This document shows, one piece after another, positions 16,372 to 24,605 of a DNA stretch of 59,096 bases. Made by a program: the position numbers and the translations under genes. Origin of the DNA: Vannielia litorea (GTDB lineage: Bacteria > Pseudomonadota > Alphaproteobacteria > Rhodobacterales > Rhodobacteraceae); contig NZ_QTNQ01000021.1 of NCBI RefSeq assembly GCF_018424695.1, positions 1 to 59,096 on the forward strand, given 5' to 3'. The first letter of the stretch is position 1. Every line of letters starts with the position of its first letter. The notes beneath the pieces were generated by a model. It worked only from the letters and a program-made list of their open reading frames with translations, had not been told where the DNA came from and made no database searches.

Positions 16372-18345
16372 ATGACGCTCAGGCACCTCCCCCTCGCCGC
16401 GCTCACCGCGCTGGCCTGTGCTGCCCCCGTGGCAGCCGAAACCCGCGCCCTGCTGATCGGCGTGGGCGACTACGAATACCTCGACGCCGACCTGCGCGGC
16501 CCGGTCAATGACGTGGCCCTGATGGCCCGCACCCTCATGTCGCGCGGGGTTGCGCCCGAGGCGATCACCGTGCTCACCACCGCGCCCGAGCTTCTGCCCG
16601 AGGGCGTTGCCAGCGGCATGCCCCGCCGCGAGGCGATCCTCACCGGGCTGGCCGAGGCCGCCGAAGCCACCGGCGAGGGCGATACCGTCTTCTTCTACTT
16701 CTCCGGCCACGGCTCCCAGGCCCCCGACCTCGATGGCGACGATCAGGGCGGCTACGACGAAATCCTTCTGCCCTCCGACGCGAGCGGCTGGAAAGGCACC
16801 ATCGGCGCGGTCGAAAACGCGATCCTCGATGACGAGCTGCGCGCCGCCGCCGAGGAGATCATGCAGGATGGCGCGGCCCTCGTGGCCGTGCTCGACGCCT
16901 GCCACGCCGCCACCGGCTTCCGCGCCATGCCCGGCAAGGGCGCGGCCCGCTACATCGAGCCAACCCTGCTTGGCATCCCAGAGCCGATGGAGGCCGCCGA
17001 GAGCCGCCCCGCCCCCGCGCTCCAGGGCGATTTCGCCTTCCTCTATTCCTCCCAATCCGACCAACGCAGCTTCGAGTATCCCCACGGCGACCCGGACGAT
17101 CCGGCAAGCTGGTATGGCGAGTTCACCCGCGTCCTCACCACCGTCATGGCCTCCACGCCCGACCTCACATGGGATCAGCTCCTCGCCGCCACCATGGACG
17201 GCATGCGCAAGGAAACCGCGACGGCCACCCAAACGCCCGATGGCGAGGGCACCCTGATGGCCGCGCCGGTCTTCGGCGGGGCCGAGGCGGGCGCCCGGAT
17301 GCGGGTGGATGGCGTGCTGAAAGCCGGCACGCTCTCGGGCCTGACCGAGGGCAGCGAAGTCACCTTCTATACGGCAGCCGCAGGCGGCGAGGCCCTGGGC
17401 ACCGCCACCATCACCGCGCTCACCCCGCTGGAGGCCACCCTTTCCGCCGTGCCAGAGGGTGCCAAATACGCCGAAGTCACCTCCCTCGCGCCCGCAGTGG
17501 CCACGCCCCTGCGCCTTTCCGCCCCCGTGGTGGCTGACGGCGAAGACTACACCGAAATCACCGCCGAACTTGCCCGCCTGGAGGCCGAGGGCCTCGTCGA
17601 TGGCGTCACATGGAACGCCCCCCAGCCCGACCGTGCGCTGGTGCTCACCGGCGGCCAACTCGCCGTGACCGGCCCCGACGGCGTGCTCGACCCGGACGGC
17701 CCCGGCTCCTCCCCCCGGTTCGCCGCCCGCGACCTCGCCGAAGCCCTCCCGCGTCTCGCGCAGGTCCAGCGCCTCGAATCCGCCCTCACCCAGGCCGAGG
17801 CGGGCGCCAAGAAGGGCTTCACCGTCTCCGGCCCGCCCGTAAAGGTCGAGGCCGAGATGATCCCCGCCACCTGCGAGGGCGAAACCGGCACGCCCCAACG
17901 CCCCGCGCCAGAGACCGTGCCCCATTGCGCCCAGCTCTGGCTCCACATCCGCAACACGTCGAGCAAGGCGCAGGACGTCACCGTGCTCTACCGCGACAAG
18001 AGCTTCACCATCACCGCCATCTTCCCCGGCTCGGGCACCTCCAACCGGCTCAACTTCAACGAGACGGTGCCGGTGGGCATGCTGATGGTGAACGAGGGCG
18101 AGGGCGTGGCGCTGGAGGAGGTGATCGTGCTTGTCACCCCGGCCGAGGATGGCGCCCCACGCACCGCGCTCACCGGGCTCGCCAACGACGGCCAGAGCCG
18201 GGGCACCGGCAACCCGATGGAACAGTTCATCGAGGCCGCCGCCGCACCCCCCGGAGAGACCTCACGGAATTTCAGCTTTTCGACCGCACCCGCCCCGCTT
18301 ACCGTAACGCGGATCCCGGTGCGCATCACACCCAAGGACGATTGA
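16372..18345 (+). CDS. Exported caspase-family (C14-like) peptidase
   Basis: A 657-residue protein. The start at 16372 yields a signal peptide (MTLRHLPLAALTALACAAPVAA, cleaved near residue 22), so the protein is periplasmic or secreted. Residues 24-320 form a caspase-like p20 domain: RALLIGVGDYEYLDADLRG, then catalytic H113 in YFSGHGSQ and catalytic C177 in LDACHAA, with the acidic loop DGDDQGGYDE between them. This is the usual metacaspase/orthocaspase dyad. The remaining about 330 residues look beta-rich and may recognise substrate or ligand. The C-terminus (LWLHIRNTSSKAQDVTVLYRD) resembles DUF4384-like domains seen on bacterial caspases. It is followed after 17 bp by a serine protease. Confidence 0.85.
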   Translation: MTLRHLPLAALTALACAAPVAAETRALLIGVGDYEYLDADLRGPVNDVALMARTLMSRGVAPEAITVLTTAPELLPEGVASGMPRREAILTGLAEAAEATGEGDTVFFYFSGHGSQAPDLDGDDQGGYDEILLPSDASGWKGTIGAVENAILDDELRAAAEEIMQDGAALVAVLDACHAATGFRAMPGKGAARYIEPTLLGIPEPMEAAESRPAPALQGDFAFLYSSQSDQRSFEYPHGDPDDPASWYGEFTRVLTTVMASTPDLTWDQLLAATMDGMRKETATATQTPDGEGTLMAAPVFGGAEAGARMRVDGVLKAGTLSGLTEGSEVTFYTAAAGGEALGTATITALTPLEATLSAVPEGAKYAEVTSLAPAVATPLRLSAPVVADGEDYTEITAELARLEAEGLVDGVTWNAPQPDRALVLTGGQLAVTGPDGVLDPDGPGSSPRFAARDLAEALPRLAQVQRLESALTQAEAGAKKGFTVSGPPVKVEAEMIPATCEGETGTPQRPAPETVPHCAQLWLHIRNTSSKAQDVTVLYRDKSFTITAIFPGSGTSNRLNFNETVPVGMLMVNEGEGVALEEVIVLVTPAEDGAPRTALTGLANDGQSRGTGNPMEQFIEAAAAPPGETSRNFSFSTAPAPLTVTRIPVRITPKDD

Positions 18346-18362
18346 AGGAAGGAAGAACGGAC

Positions 18363-19406
18363 ATGAAATTTGCAGCGGTACTCGTGGCGCTCGCGGGGCT
18401 TGGCCTCGGCACCGCCACGGCACAGGATTTCTCGGCAGACGGCAGCGCCTCGCCCTTCGCATGGGCCGAAAGCGGCGAGAAGGCCGACTACATGGAAGAA
18501 AAGGCCAGCGAGGACTCGGGCAGCCGGGTGATCGGCGGCGAAGTGGCCGACGAGGGCGCATGGCCCTGGCAGGTGGCGCTGATGATCAAGGGCAAGGGCG
18601 TGACCCCTCAGGCGCATTTCTGCGGCGGCTCGCTGGTGCTGGACCAGTGGGTGCTGACCGCCGCGCATTGCGTCCACATGCAAGACCCGCAGGGCCAGTA
18701 TCGTGACATCAACCCGCAGGCGATCCAGGTGCTTGCAGGCACCAACACCATCGCCGAAGGGCAGGGTGATCTGATCGACGTCGCCGCGCTTTACCGCTTC
18801 CCCGGCTATGTCGGCGGCGTGTTCGACAATGACATCGCCCTGCTCAAGCTCGCCCGCGCGCCGCAGGTGCCCTACAAGACCATCCAGATCCCCGATGCCG
18901 AGTTGGGCGACCTGCTGGAGCAGCCGGGCGTCACCACAACCGTCACCGGCTGGGGCCTGATCGATGGCGGCGAACACCCCGAAGACATGCGTCAGGCCGA
19001 TATCCAGATGCTGCCCCGCGACGCCTGCAACCAGGCGCTGATGGAGGCCCGCGCCGAAGTGGCCGCCAAGGGCTTCGTCTTTGCCGCCAAAACGTTCGGC
19101 CTCACGCCGGAAGACGCGCAGGGCGCCTGGGAAGAGCTTGTCAGCCGCGCGCCGATCCCGATCTCCGAGAACATGATCTGCTCGGGCACCTACGAGGGCG
19201 GCAAAACGGCCTGCTCGGGTGACAGCGGCGGCCCGCTGGTGGTGAAGGTCAATGACGAGGGTCTCTACATCCAGGCCGGCGTCGTGAGCTGGGGCCTCTC
19301 TGGCGAGGGCGGCAAGAACTGCAACGAACAGGCCAAGTTCTCCGCCTACACCCGCACCGCCAACTACCTCGACTGGCTGAACGGCATCATCGCCGCCAAC
19401 CCGTAA
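18363..19406 (+). CDS. Exported chymotrypsin-fold (S1) serine protease zymogen
   Basis: A 347-residue protease with a signal peptide (MKFAAVLVALAGLGLGTATA) and an apparent propeptide of about 35 residues ending SR-VIGG at residues 54-59, the classic S1 activation site. The triad is H102 (LTAAHC), D157 (FDNDIALLK) and S288 (CSGDSGGP). The residue equivalent to trypsin Asp189 is Thr (T282), so cleavage after Arg/Lys should not be assumed. There is an approximately 40-residue insertion before ENMICSG. RBS AAGGAAGGAAG precedes the start. It lies 17 bp after the caspase-like gene, so the two are likely co-transcribed. Confidence 0.9.
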   Translation: MKFAAVLVALAGLGLGTATAQDFSADGSASPFAWAESGEKADYMEEKASEDSGSRVIGGEVADEGAWPWQVALMIKGKGVTPQAHFCGGSLVLDQWVLTAAHCVHMQDPQGQYRDINPQAIQVLAGTNTIAEGQGDLIDVAALYRFPGYVGGVFDNDIALLKLARAPQVPYKTIQIPDAELGDLLEQPGVTTTVTGWGLIDGGEHPEDMRQADIQMLPRDACNQALMEARAEVAAKGFVFAAKTFGLTPEDAQGAWEELVSRAPIPISENMICSGTYEGGKTACSGDSGGPLVVKVNDEGLYIQAGVVSWGLSGEGGKNCNEQAKFSAYTRTANYLDWLNGIIAANP

Positions 19407-19461
19407 GGCGCGGAAACTGCAAAGCAAACGGGCGGCCGGGCCAACCCCGCGCCGCCCTTTT

Positions 19462-20175
19462 TCATGGGTGGGTGGCCGACATCCGCGCGCAAAACGCCTT
19501 CAGCGCCGCCACCTCCGCGCTGCCCGGCGCGCAAATGGCCGGGTCGGTGCCATAGAGCGTCACCGCCGCCTCTATCTCGCCCTGCCAGTCCAGCACCGGC
19601 GCCGCGATGGCGGCGAGGCCGGGGATCAGCTCTCCGCTCACCGCCGCATAGCCTGCCGCCCGCACGGCCTCGCGCAGCCCCTCGCCGTCGCCGCCTTCCT
19701 CGGCCAGCCGCGCCGCAATCACCGCCTCCGGGGCCCACGCGAGGAAGGCCCGCCCCGAAGCCGAGCGTGTCAGCGGCATCACCGTGCCCAGCCCCAGCGT
19801 GGTGACCACGAAGCTCGGCGCGCGTTCCCAGCGCACCACCGTCACGCCCGTATTGCCCCACACGCTCAATAGCGCCGTCAGCCCGGTGGCCTCCACCACC
19901 TCGGGCAGGGCGTCGGCGGTGCGGTTCACCAACTCCATCCGCGCCATCCCGGCCACACCCAGCGCCACCGCCTCGGGGCCGAGGTCATACTTGCCCGACC
20001 GGCCCGCCTGGCTCACCAGCCCGGCGGCGATGAAGCTGGCGAGGTAGCGATGCGCCTTGCTCGCGGGCATGTCGGCGGCGCGGGCGATCTCGCTCAACCC
20101 CACCGGCCCGCCCTGCTGCGACAGCACCCGCAAGAGCCCCAGCGCCGCGTCGAGTGAACTGAGACCCTCAGCCAC
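19462..20175 (-). CDS. IclR-family transcriptional regulator
   Basis: A 237-residue regulator with an N-terminal winged HTH (GLSEIARAADMPASKAHRYLASFIAAGLV) and a C-terminal IclR effector domain (LTRSASGRAFLAWAPE). IclR proteins often control aromatic catabolism. It overlaps the thioesterase gene by eight bases and is read away from the FAD monooxygenase gene, so it probably controls the divergent 20573-20660 promoter region. The ligand may be an aromatic acid or its CoA thioester; nothing in the sequence fixes this. Confidence 0.9.
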   Translation of the reverse strand: MAEGLSSLDAALGLLRVLSQQGGPVGLSEIARAADMPASKAHRYLASFIAAGLVSQAGRSGKYDLGPEAVALGVAGMARMELVNRTADALPEVVEATGLTALLSVWGNTGVTVVRWERAPSFVVTTLGLGTVMPLTRSASGRAFLAWAPEAVIAARLAEEGGDGEGLREAVRAAGYAAVSGELIPGLAAIAAPVLDWQGEIEAAVTLYGTDPAICAPGSAEVAALKAFCARMSATHP

Positions 20176-20599
20176 CGATCACCTCCCGCAGCGGCGCCAC
20201 ATCGCCCGCGCGGATCCGCCCGCCGTCGTCGACGAACACCCCGCGCAACTCCTCGCCCTCGATCACCAGCCGCTCCCCCACGCTGCCGCGATAGTCCAGC
20301 CGCAGGCTCTTGCGGCCCCAGTCCCCCACGCGCATTTCCAGCCGCAGCACATCACCATCCAGAGCGGGCGAACGGAATCGCGCATCCGCCGAAATCAGCC
20401 CAATGCCCCGCGCCCCCAGCCGCTGACACAGCGCCGCATGGCCGCCGTGCCGCTCTTTCAGGAACGTGTGAAAGCACCGGTCGAACCAGCGGAAGTAGTT
20501 GGGATAATAGACAATTCCCGCCGCGTCGCAGTGCCCGAAGCTGATGTCCACATCCAGGGTGAAAGGGTTCAAATTTCCGCTCCGTGAAATTGATTGCAT
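20168..20599 (-). CDS. 4-hydroxybenzoyl-CoA thioesterase-like acyl-CoA thioesterase
   Basis: A 143-residue single hot-dog domain protein. The segment FGHCDAAGIVYYPNYFRWFD carries the catalytic Asp and surrounding residues of the 4HBT family. Such enzymes hydrolyse aromatic acyl-CoAs. Divergent from an aromatic-acyl-CoA-type monooxygenase and next to a CoA ligase, it could release a hydroxylated acid such as gentisate from its CoA thioester; this is inferred. The gene overlaps the IclR gene start by eight bases. Confidence 0.82.
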   Translation of the reverse strand: MQSISRSGNLNPFTLDVDISFGHCDAAGIVYYPNYFRWFDRCFHTFLKERHGGHAALCQRLGARGIGLISADARFRSPALDGDVLRLEMRVGDWGRKSLRLDYRGSVGERLVIEGEELRGVFVDDGGRIRAGDVAPLREVIGG

Positions 20600-20610
20600 A
20601 ATGCGGAAAT
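20573..20610. promoter_or_regulatory. Inverted repeat in the divergent thioesterase/monooxygenase promoter
   Basis: ATTTCCGC (20573-20580) and GCGGAAAT (20603-20610) are perfect 8-bp inverted arms spaced by 22 bp, with a small GCATAATGC palindrome between them. It lies in the 60-bp gap between divergent starts. GGAAAT/ATTTCC arms resemble IclR-type operators, so the adjacent IclR protein is the likely binder. Confidence 0.5.
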
Positions 20611-20659
20611 AGCGCCTAGCTTCACCCTAAGACAAGACCAAATCGCAGGGGAGGGCGGA

Positions 20660-21778
20660 ATGGCAGAGCTTTCATCCATCGACATCGTCGGCGGCGGCCC
20701 CGGCGGGCTGACGGCGGCGATCCTCGCGGCCCGCGCCTTTCCCGCCGCCCGCATCACCGTGCACGAGGCCGCGCCGCGCGGGGTGACATGGGGCTTCGGC
20801 GTGGTCTTCTCCGACCGGGCGCTCGACTTCCTCAAGGCCGACGACCCCGAAACCCACGATCTCATCGCGCCCCGCATGGAGCGCTGGCAGAACATGGTGC
20901 TCAACCACCCCGACGGCGCGGTGACGCTCGATGGCATCGGCTTCGCCGCCATCGGTCGGCTGGAGCTGCTGACCATCCTCGCAGAGCGCGCCGAGGCGCT
21001 GGGCGTCGCCCTGCACTTTGGGGCCGAGGTCGACCCGGCCACGCTCACCGGCGACCTCATCATCGGGGCCGACGGCCTCAACTCCCGCTGCCGCAGCGCA
21101 GCCAACGCGCCAAGCCTCACCCATATGTCCAACCGCTTCGCATGGTTCGGCACGCCGCGCCCCTTCTATGCGCTCACCCAAACCTTCCTCCGCCACCCCA
21201 AGGGCGCGCTCAACGCCCACCACTACCGCTACGCGCCGGATATGAGCACCTTCATCGTCGAGCTGGAGGAGGACGCCTTTCAGGCCCACGGGTTTGCCGA
21301 GATGGGCGAGGAGGAGAGCGCCGCCACTTGCGCCGAGCTGTTCAGCGAGGCGCTCGAAGGCGCGCCGCTGCTCACCAACCGCTCCATCTGGCGGCAATTC
21401 CCCAAGCTCTGGTGCGAGACATGGGCCACCGGCACCATGGCCCTGCTGGGCGATGCGGTGCACACCGCGCATTTCTCCATCGGCTCCGGCACGAGGCTGG
21501 CGATGGAAGACGCCATCGCGCTCATCGCCGCCGTCTCCGGCGCCTCTTCGCTTGAGGCGGGCCTCGCCGCCTACCAGCAAAGCCGCCCGCCCGTAGCCCG
21601 CAAGATCGTGACGGGCGCGAATACCTCCGCCGAATGGTATGAAAGTTTCTCCCGGCACATGGAGCAGCCCCCGCTCGATTTCGCCATGTCCTACGTCACC
21701 CGCTCGGGCCGCGTGCCGCCGGAAAAGCTGCGCGCGCTCTCCCCAGCCTTCATGGCTCAATACGAGGCGGCGCAATGA
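20660..21778 (+). CDS. FAD-dependent aromatic (acyl-CoA) monooxygenase, salicylyl-CoA 5-hydroxylase-like
   Basis: A 372-residue class A flavoprotein monooxygenase. It has the N-terminal FAD motif (IDIVGGGPGGLTAAILAARA), the central IIGADGLNSRCR (the DG motif) and ALLGDAVHTAHFSIGSGTRLAMEDA (the GD motif with the aromatic-CoA-type TAHFSIGSG). The VTWGFGVVFSDRALDFL segment is characteristic of the salicylyl-CoA 5-hydroxylase / 2-aminobenzoyl-CoA monooxygenase group. Many relatives are about 770-residue fusions with a C-terminal old-yellow-enzyme-like domain, which is absent here. The start at 20660 follows GGGAGGGCGGA. It overlaps the downstream ligase (ATGA), suggesting hydroxylation of the CoA thioester made by that ligase. 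Substrate undetermined. Confidence 0.82.
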   Translation: MAELSSIDIVGGGPGGLTAAILAARAFPAARITVHEAAPRGVTWGFGVVFSDRALDFLKADDPETHDLIAPRMERWQNMVLNHPDGAVTLDGIGFAAIGRLELLTILAERAEALGVALHFGAEVDPATLTGDLIIGADGLNSRCRSAANAPSLTHMSNRFAWFGTPRPFYALTQTFLRHPKGALNAHHYRYAPDMSTFIVELEEDAFQAHGFAEMGEEESAATCAELFSEALEGAPLLTNRSIWRQFPKLWCETWATGTMALLGDAVHTAHFSIGSGTRLAMEDAIALIAAVSGASSLEAGLAAYQQSRPPVARKIVTGANTSAEWYESFSRHMEQPPLDFAMSYVTRSGRVPPEKLRALSPAFMAQYEAAQ

Positions 21779-23295
21779 TTGATCCGGTAAGCAATCCACC
21801 CGGCGCGCAGGAGATCGGCTTTACCAAGGCCGACCACCCCAATTGCTCAGAGATCCTCTGGCAAAACCTCGCCCGCAACCCCAGGGCCCGCGCCCTCACC
21901 GGCCCGGCAGGCGATGTCAGCTATGCCGAGCTGATCGGCCTTGCCGCGCAGTGGGGCAATGCCTTCACCGCACAAGGCCTCGCGCCGGGCGACCGGATCG
22001 CGCTCTTCCTCGACGATACGCCAAGCTTTGCCGCCGCCTTCTTCGGGGCCACCCGTGCGGGCTTCGTGCCGGTGCTGCTCAACACCATGACCCCGCCCGA
22101 GCTGCTCGCCTTCTACCTTGAAGACAGCGCCGCACCCCTCGCCGTGACCGAGCCGCACTATGCCAGCCGCTTTCCCGGAAACACCCGCCTCGTCACCGAT
22201 CACGCCGCCTATATCGACGGGCAGCCGACCACGCTCGACGCCGCCCCCACCGGCCCCGATGACATGGCCTTCTGGATGTATTCCTCCGGCTCCACCGGCC
22301 GCCCCAAGGGCATCGTCCACCTGCACCACGACATGGCCTACACCGCAGAGAGCTTCGCCGCCCATGTCCTGAAGTTGCGGTCCGATGACATCTGCTTTTC
22401 CGTGCCCAAGGCCTTCTTCGCCTATGGTTTCGGCAACAGCTTCACCTTCCCCTTCGCCGTGGGGGCCTGCACCCTTCTGATGCCCGGCCAGCCCAAGCCC
22501 GAGGCGGTGCTCGACATGATCGACGCCCACGCGCCCACCGTCTTCTACGGCCTGCCCACCCTCTACACCGCGCTCATCAACGCCCCCGGCGTTTCTTCGC
22601 TTGAGTTGGGCTCCCTGCGCCAATGCATGTCCGCAGCCGAGATTCTCAGCGAAGACGTGGCCACCCGCTGGAAAGCCCTCACCGGCCTCGCGCCCATCGA
22701 GGGGCTGGGCAGCACCGAGATGCTCCACGTCTACCTCTCCAACACCGCCACCGACATGCGCCCCGGCGCGGCGGGCAAGCGGGTGCCGGGCTACGAGATC
22801 GAGCTGCGCGAGGGCGGGGTGATGTTCGTGCGCGGCCACTCTTCCGCCCCGCTCTACTGGAACCGCCCTGACAAGAGTGCCGAGACCATGCAGGGCGGTT
22901 GGATCAACACCGGCGACCGCTTCGAAGAGCGCGAGGGCTTCTACTACTTCCAGGGCCGCGCCGACGACCTGGTGAAGGTCTCGGGCCAATGGGTCTGGCC
23001 GCTGGAGGTGGAGCGGGCGCTGAACGAGCACCCCGAAGTGATCGAAAGCGCCGTCCTCGCTCACGCGCTGCCCGACAAGCGCATCACCCTTTCCGCCCTC
23101 GTGTCCCTGCGATCCGGTCCGGCAGACGAAGGCGCGGTGAAGATGTTGCAGGATCACGTGAAAACCACGTTGATGCCCCACAAGTATCCGCGCCAGATCA
23201 CCTTCATGACCGACCTGCCCAAAACGGGCACTGGAAAAATCGACCGGCAGGCTGTCAAATCAATCCTGCAAGGAAGTGAGAAGAATATTGCCTAA
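21775..23295 (+). CDS. Aryl-CoA ligase (benzoate-CoA ligase family, first copy)
   Basis: A 506-residue AMP-forming ligase. The P-loop-like signature is YSSGSTGRPKGIVH, followed by YGFGNSFTFPFAVGA (typical of the benzoate-CoA ligase subgroup), GLGSTEMLHVYLSN and the C-terminal LPKTGTGKIDRQ with the catalytic Lys. It overlaps the monooxygenase gene by four bases, so its natural substrate is probably the acid processed by that enzyme (hydroxybenzoate, salicylate or anthranilate are options) rather than benzoate itself, for which a second ligase lies at 31044. Confidence 0.88.
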   Translation: MIDPVSNPPGAQEIGFTKADHPNCSEILWQNLARNPRARALTGPAGDVSYAELIGLAAQWGNAFTAQGLAPGDRIALFLDDTPSFAAAFFGATRAGFVPVLLNTMTPPELLAFYLEDSAAPLAVTEPHYASRFPGNTRLVTDHAAYIDGQPTTLDAAPTGPDDMAFWMYSSGSTGRPKGIVHLHHDMAYTAESFAAHVLKLRSDDICFSVPKAFFAYGFGNSFTFPFAVGACTLLMPGQPKPEAVLDMIDAHAPTVFYGLPTLYTALINAPGVSSLELGSLRQCMSAAEILSEDVATRWKALTGLAPIEGLGSTEMLHVYLSNTATDMRPGAAGKRVPGYEIELREGGVMFVRGHSSAPLYWNRPDKSAETMQGGWINTGDRFEEREGFYYFQGRADDLVKVSGQWVWPLEVERALNEHPEVIESAVLAHALPDKRITLSALVSLRSGPADEGAVKMLQDHVKTTLMPHKYPRQITFMTDLPKTGTGKIDRQAVKSILQGSEKNIA

Positions 23296-23312
23296 ATCGG
23301 CAATATATTGCA
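23289..23312 (+). promoter_or_regulatory. Candidate BoxR operator array before the ABC transporter operon
   Basis: Three half-sites are spaced 10 bp apart: TGCC-N6-GGCA-N6-TGCA. The last pair, GGCAATATATTGCA (23299-23312), differs from the boxC-proximal site TGCAATATAATGCA at only two of 14 positions. The region also forms the palindromes ATATTGCC-N6-GGCAATAT (23285-23306) and GCAATATATTGC (23300-23311). It overlaps the ligase stop and precedes the ABC binding protein gene by about 50 bp. Confidence 0.5.
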
Positions 23313-23364
23313 CAAATCGCAAAGCGACCGGCGCGAACCAGGTCGCACTTAAGGGAGGAATGAC

Positions 23365-24546
23365 ATGAAAAAGCTGTTCACGGCAGCCGCCATCGCGGGC
23401 CTTACCGCCACTGGCGCTTCTGCCGAATCCGTCAAGATCGGTTTCGTCACCACGCTCACCACGCCCGCTGCGGTGATCGGGAAAGACATGGAAAACGCGG
23501 TGAACCTCGCCGTCGAGCACCTCGGCGGCAAGGCCGGGCCACTCGATATCGAGGTGATCTTCGGCGATGACCAGTTCGGCCCCGAGGCCGGCAAGCAGGC
23601 CACCGACAAGCTGGTGAAGCAGGACGACGTGGATTTCGTCGCCGGTTACATCTGGTCCCATGTGCTTCTGGCGTCGCGCAAGTCGGTGCTCGATGCGGGC
23701 AAGATCCTGATCTCCGCCAATGCCGGGCCCTCGCAGATGGCCGGCAAGCTCTGCGATCCCAACTTCTTCTCCACCTCCTGGCAGAACGACCAGACGCCAA
23801 TGGCGATGGGCGAGGTGCTCAACAAGCAGGGCGTCAAGTCGCTCTACCTCATGGCCCCCAACTATGCTGCGGGCAAGGATATGACGGCGGGCGTGGAGCG
23901 CACCTTCACCGGTGAAATCGTGGGCAAGGATCTGACGAAATGGGGGGCCGACGCCCAGCTCGATTTCTCCGCAGAACTGGCCAAGGCCAAGGCGTCCGGG
24001 GCCGACGGCCTCTTCGTGTTCTACCCCGGCGCTGCCGCCGGTGCCTTCGTGAAGCAGTATCAGCAGGCAGGCCTGAAGGATGAGCTGCCGCTCTACTCCG
24101 TCTTCACCATCGATGGCATCTCGCTGCCCAAGCTCCAGCAGGCGGGCTTCTCCGACGTGCTCGGCTCCAAGGTCACGCAGGAATGGGACCCGTCGCTGGA
24201 CAACGCCGCCAACCAGAAGTTCGTCAGCGATTTCAAGGAGAAGTTCGGCACCTACCCGTCGTTCTACGCTGCCCAGAGCTACGACGCGATCATGCTGATC
24301 GCCTCCGCCGTGGAGGCCGTCGATGGCAACCTCGAAGACAAGGACGCCCTGCGCGCCGCCGTGAAGGCCGCCGACTTCGAAAGCGTGCGCGGCAGCTTCA
24401 AGTTTGGCACCAACAACATGCCGGTGCAAAACTTCTACCTCCGCGAAGTCGTGGAAGATGCCGATGGCAACTGGACAACGCAGGTGGCCGAAACCGTCTA
24501 CACCGACCACGTCGACAGCTTCGCCGCCGAATGCTCGATGGAATGA
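23365..24546 (+). CDS. Branched-chain/aromatic-type ABC transporter substrate-binding protein
   Basis: A 393-residue periplasmic protein with a Sec signal (MKKLFTAAAIAGLTATGASA) and a type I periplasmic-binding fold (Peripla_BP_6). Visible segments are VKIGFVTTLTTPAAVIGKDM, VDFVAGYIWSHVLLA and YAAQSYDAIMLIASAV. An AAGGGAGGAATGAC sequence gives a strong RBS. It is first in a five-gene HAAT-type importer embedded in an aromatic-acid cluster, so benzoate or a related aromatic acid is a reasonable ligand; LivJ-type amino acid binding remains possible. Confidence 0.88.
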   Translation: MKKLFTAAAIAGLTATGASAESVKIGFVTTLTTPAAVIGKDMENAVNLAVEHLGGKAGPLDIEVIFGDDQFGPEAGKQATDKLVKQDDVDFVAGYIWSHVLLASRKSVLDAGKILISANAGPSQMAGKLCDPNFFSTSWQNDQTPMAMGEVLNKQGVKSLYLMAPNYAAGKDMTAGVERTFTGEIVGKDLTKWGADAQLDFSAELAKAKASGADGLFVFYPGAAAGAFVKQYQQAGLKDELPLYSVFTIDGISLPKLQQAGFSDVLGSKVTQEWDPSLDNAANQKFVSDFKEKFGTYPSFYAAQSYDAIMLIASAVEAVDGNLEDKDALRAAVKAADFESVRGSFKFGTNNMPVQNFYLREVVEDADGNWTTQVAETVYTDHVDSFAAECSME

Positions 24547-24605
24547 TCTGAAACACCGGGCGGGCAGGGGGCTCCCTTGCCCGCCCGAACGCGCGAAGGC
24601 CCCCC

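Noticed and set aside
16372..19406. Caspase/serine protease pair considered as an intracellular anti-phage cell-death system
   Set aside because: Both products carry export signals, which does not fit a cytoplasmic abortive-infection protease.
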